The translations under genes were made by a program, and so were the position numbers. A stretch of 7,771 nucleotides of DNA from assembly GCA_034437455.1 (NCBI GenBank), contig DAOTUB010000196.1, forward strand, positions 1-7,771, read 5' to 3'. Position 1 is the stretch's first letter. The number at the start of each line of letters is the position of its first letter. The notes under the pieces are model-generated. The model had not been told where the DNA came from, did not search any database, and saw nothing but the letters and a program-made list of their open reading frames with translations. This DNA is from DAOTUB01 sp034437455 (GTDB lineage: Bacteria; Chloroflexota; Anaerolineae; B4-G1). Of the stretch, positions 5,912 through 7,771 are shown one piece after another.

Positions 5912-7180
5912 ATGAAACTCTACAACACACTCTCTCAGAGTACAGAGAACTTTACGGCCCAGAAGGAGCCGATCACCGTGTACGTCTGTGGCATCACGCC
6001 GTACGATACCACGCACCTGGGCCACGCCTTTACCTACGCGGCCATCGACGTCCTCATCCGTTACCTGATATTCCAGGGCCGCCAGGTGCTTTACGTGCAG
6101 AACGTCACCGACATTGACGATGACATTCTGAAACGGGCCGGGGAGGTGAACGAGAATTGGAAGCGCCTGGGCGATCGCTGGACCGCCCGTTACATCCACG
6201 ATATGCGGGCGCTCAACGTGCGCCCACCCGATCACTTCCCTCGCGCTACCGGCACGATCCGGGAGATTATTAACCTGGTGCAGCGGTTGCTGAGGTTCGG
6301 GGTGGCCTATGAATCGGAGGGCAACGTCTATTTTCACGTGGACGCCTGGCCCGAGTTTGGCAAACTGAGCCAGATCCCCCGCGACCAGATGTTGCCCATC
6401 GCCAACGAGCGCGGGAACCATCCCGATGATCCCCACAAGCGCGACCCGCTCGACTTTGTCCTCTGGCAGGCGCAAGCTCCTGACGAGCCGGCCTGGGATA
6501 GCCCCTGGGGCCCCGGTCGGCCAGGCTGGCACGTCGAGTGTTCGTCTATGGCCATGCGTTACCTGGGGAGCACGATCGATATTCACAGCGGCGGCACCGA
6601 TCTCATCTTCCCCCATCACGAAAGCGAGCTTGCCCAGACAGAGTGCGCCACGGCCCAGTCGCCCTTCGTTCGCTTCTGGGTCCACACCGCCATGGTGCGC
6701 CACGAGGGGGAAAAGATGAGCAAGTCGCTGGGCAACCTGGTGATGATGCGGGATCTGCTGGAGGACTGGTCGCCCGACGCCCTGCGACTTTACCTGGCGA
6801 GCCATCACTACCGGGAGGCCTGGAGCCACGCTCTCGAAGAGCTGGAACAGGCGGATCGGTTGGCCCAAAAGCTGCGGGAAGCGGCCACGTTTACGGGTGG
6901 CTTGGGCGAACTGTTGTTGATGGATCCCTCTTCGGCGCGGGCGGCTTTTACCGAGGCGATGGACGATGACCTCGATACACCGCTCGCCTTGAAGGCGCTG
7001 GAGCAACTGGCCGAGCAGATCGTGGATGCTGCTCGCCGTGGGCGAGGTGTGCGGGCGGCCCAGGGGGCGCTGAGAGAGATGGGCCAGGTCCTGGGTCTCC
7101 GCCTGGGCGCCGAGGGGCCGGAGAAGCACGTCATCGCCGGGTGGAACCGCCACTTGAAAGATTTTGCCAGCGAGGAGTAA
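5912..7180 (+). CDS. Cysteinyl-tRNA synthetase-like class I ligase (CysRS or MshC-like)
   Basis: The 422-residue product has the full catalytic core of CysRS, which activates cysteine with ATP. The HIGH motif is THLGHA (34-39) and KMSKS is at 268-272. The zinc/cysteine site matches E. coli C28, C209, H234 and E238 with Cys26, Cys210 (PGWHVEC), His235 and Glu239 (FPHHESE). After the helical region (about 305-400) it ends without the usual CysRS C-terminal anticodon-binding motif (R..AR..KDW..AD.IRD.L and GT.W). The absent tail, the length, and wording such as CGITPYDTTHLGHA and NWKRLGDR resemble MshC, the actinobacterial cysteine:glucosaminyl-inositol ligase. It may be a CysRS with a short tail or a ligase for another amine. 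The ATG at 5912 follows GGAGG (5903-5907). A TTG at 5885 lacks support. Confidence 0.87.
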   Translation: MKLYNTLSQSTENFTAQKEPITVYVCGITPYDTTHLGHAFTYAAIDVLIRYLIFQGRQVLYVQNVTDIDDDILKRAGEVNENWKRLGDRWTARYIHDMRALNVRPPDHFPRATGTIREIINLVQRLLRFGVAYESEGNVYFHVDAWPEFGKLSQIPRDQMLPIANERGNHPDDPHKRDPLDFVLWQAQAPDEPAWDSPWGPGRPGWHVECSSMAMRYLGSTIDIHSGGTDLIFPHHESELAQTECATAQSPFVRFWVHTAMVRHEGEKMSKSLGNLVMMRDLLEDWSPDALRLYLASHHYREAWSHALEELEQADRLAQKLREAATFTGGLGELLLMDPSSARAAFTEAMDDDLDTPLALKALEQLAEQIVDAARRGRGVRAAQGALREMGQVLGLRLGAEGPEKHVIAGWNRHLKDFASEE

Positions 7181-7185
7181 CGTTG

Positions 7186-7650
7186 ATGCACAAACAGCCC
7201 AATTCCCGAATGTGCTTTATCTGTGGCTTGCAGAATCCCATCGGGCTGAAGCTGGCCTTTTACGAGGACCGCGAGGCCGACCTGGTGCGGGCCGAGTTCA
7301 CCATCCCGGAGGAGTATCAGGGGTATCCCGGCGTCGTCCACGGCGGAATCGTCTCTGCTATCCTGGACGAGATTGCCGGGCGGGCCGTGATGCTGCGCGG
7401 CTCCGACGACGATCTGATGGCGACGCTCCGTCTCAACGTCCGCTACCGCCGCCCGACCCCCACGAGCACCCCGCTTTCGGCTGTGGCCTGGGTCGAGCAG
7501 ACGAGTGGGGTGGGCGCGCGGGCCGCCGCCGAGATCCGCCTGTCCAACGGCGTCGTCACCGCCGAGTGCGAGGCGCTCCTGGCCCCTCCGCCGGAGGAAT
7601 TCATCGCTCGCTGGGAGCCGGAAAAACCGTACTGGCGAGTGTATGAGTAG
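7186..7650 (+). CDS. PaaI-like hotdog-fold acyl-CoA thioesterase
   Basis: This 154-residue protein has the size and motifs of small hotdog thioesterases, which hydrolyse acyl-CoA thioesters as dimers or tetramers. It opens with the CFICGLQNPIGL signature (10-21) seen in many members. The core helix motif is VHGGIVSAILDE (51-62), with His52-Gly-Gly and acidic residues Asp61 and Glu62 near the expected catalytic position. RLNVRYRRPTP follows at about 82-92, the conserved strand after that helix. Start: the ATG at 7186 lies eight bases after GAGGAG (7172-7177), inside the end of the ligase gene, and only five bases separate the two genes, so they are almost certainly co-transcribed. The acyl substrate is unknown. 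Confidence 0.86.
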   Translation: MHKQPNSRMCFICGLQNPIGLKLAFYEDREADLVRAEFTIPEEYQGYPGVVHGGIVSAILDEIAGRAVMLRGSDDDLMATLRLNVRYRRPTPTSTPLSAVAWVEQTSGVGARAAAEIRLSNGVVTAECEALLAPPPEEFIARWEPEKPYWRVYE

Positions 7651-7771
7651 ATGTTCTAAGTCTTGTCAAGTGATTGAACCTTAAAATCTCGAATAGCAAT
7701 TACCTGCCGCGCTTTGTACATAGGCCGCCCGATCCCCATCCCCATCTTAGTGGGGCTTGACGGCGCTCCGT
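7651..7771. other. Non-coding tail of the window
   Basis: These 121 bases are visibly less GC-rich up to about 7710 and contain no gene I can support. CCCCA (7740-7744) and TGGGG (7751-7755) can form a 5-bp stem with a 6-base loop, but no T-run follows, so a terminator is not convincing. A 37-codon minus-strand frame open to the window edge (stop at 7658-7656) could be the tail of a convergent gene, but it matches nothing I recognise. Confidence 0.4.

Noticed and set aside
7740..7755. CCCCA/TGGGG hairpin as the operon terminator
   Set aside because: The stem is only five pairs and is followed by CTTGACGG, not a T-run.
7656..7771. Minus-strand open frame of 37 codons reaching the window edge
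   Set aside because: It is too short, of unknown family, and its start would lie outside the window; it might be the end of a convergent gene but cannot be supported.

Overview
The window is a GC-rich bacterial stretch in which every complete gene lies on the + strand, packed tightly and often overlapping by a few bases. The mix of genes points to a member of the Chloroflexota, probably from the Anaerolineae/Caldilineae side: a Uma2-family nuclease, a LysM-M23 lipoprotein with a Thr/Pro-rich linker and a variant zinc site, a CysRS/MshC-like ligase, and short repeats of the 'gactactggtt' type. That placement is inference from gene style; there is no marker gene here.

Region 1 (1-1438). The first 49 bases are the start of a minus-strand gene that runs off the window. 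Diverging from it is a good sigma70-type promoter (TTGAAA-16-TATAAT), whose -35 box lies in an exact 12-bp tandem repeat. It drives a three-gene overlapping unit: hicB-like antitoxin, hicA-like toxin, and a beta subunit of a glutaconate-type CoA-transferase. The genes are joined by ATGA and GTGA stop/start overlaps. No alpha subunit is present in the window.

Region 2 (1439-1551). A short intergenic spacer holds a 14-bp stem that begins at the CoA-transferase stop codon, a second copy of one arm, and a near-consensus promoter with an extended -10. The -35 box of that promoter overlaps the end of the second repeat copy.

Region 3 (1552-7650). Six co-directional genes probably form one transcription unit: a Uma2-family PD-(D/E)XK nuclease; a double RNase H protein with an intact first domain and a catalytically degraded second domain; a LysM-M23 lipoprotein; a D-2-hydroxyacid dehydrogenase-like protein lacking the usual catalytic Glu; a CysRS-like ligase without the usual C-terminal anticodon-binding end, resembling mycothiol ligase MshC in several motifs; and a PaaI-like hotdog thioesterase. 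Gaps range from an 8-base overlap to 46 bases. The six genes do not form an obvious single pathway. The nuclease/RNase H pair, and perhaps the ligase/thioesterase pair, are the most likely functional partners.

The last 121 bases carry no gene I can support. The most unusual items are the tandem RNase H with an inactivated second half, the CysRS/MshC-like ligase, and the toxin-antitoxin pair translationally joined to an orphan CoA-transferase subunit.
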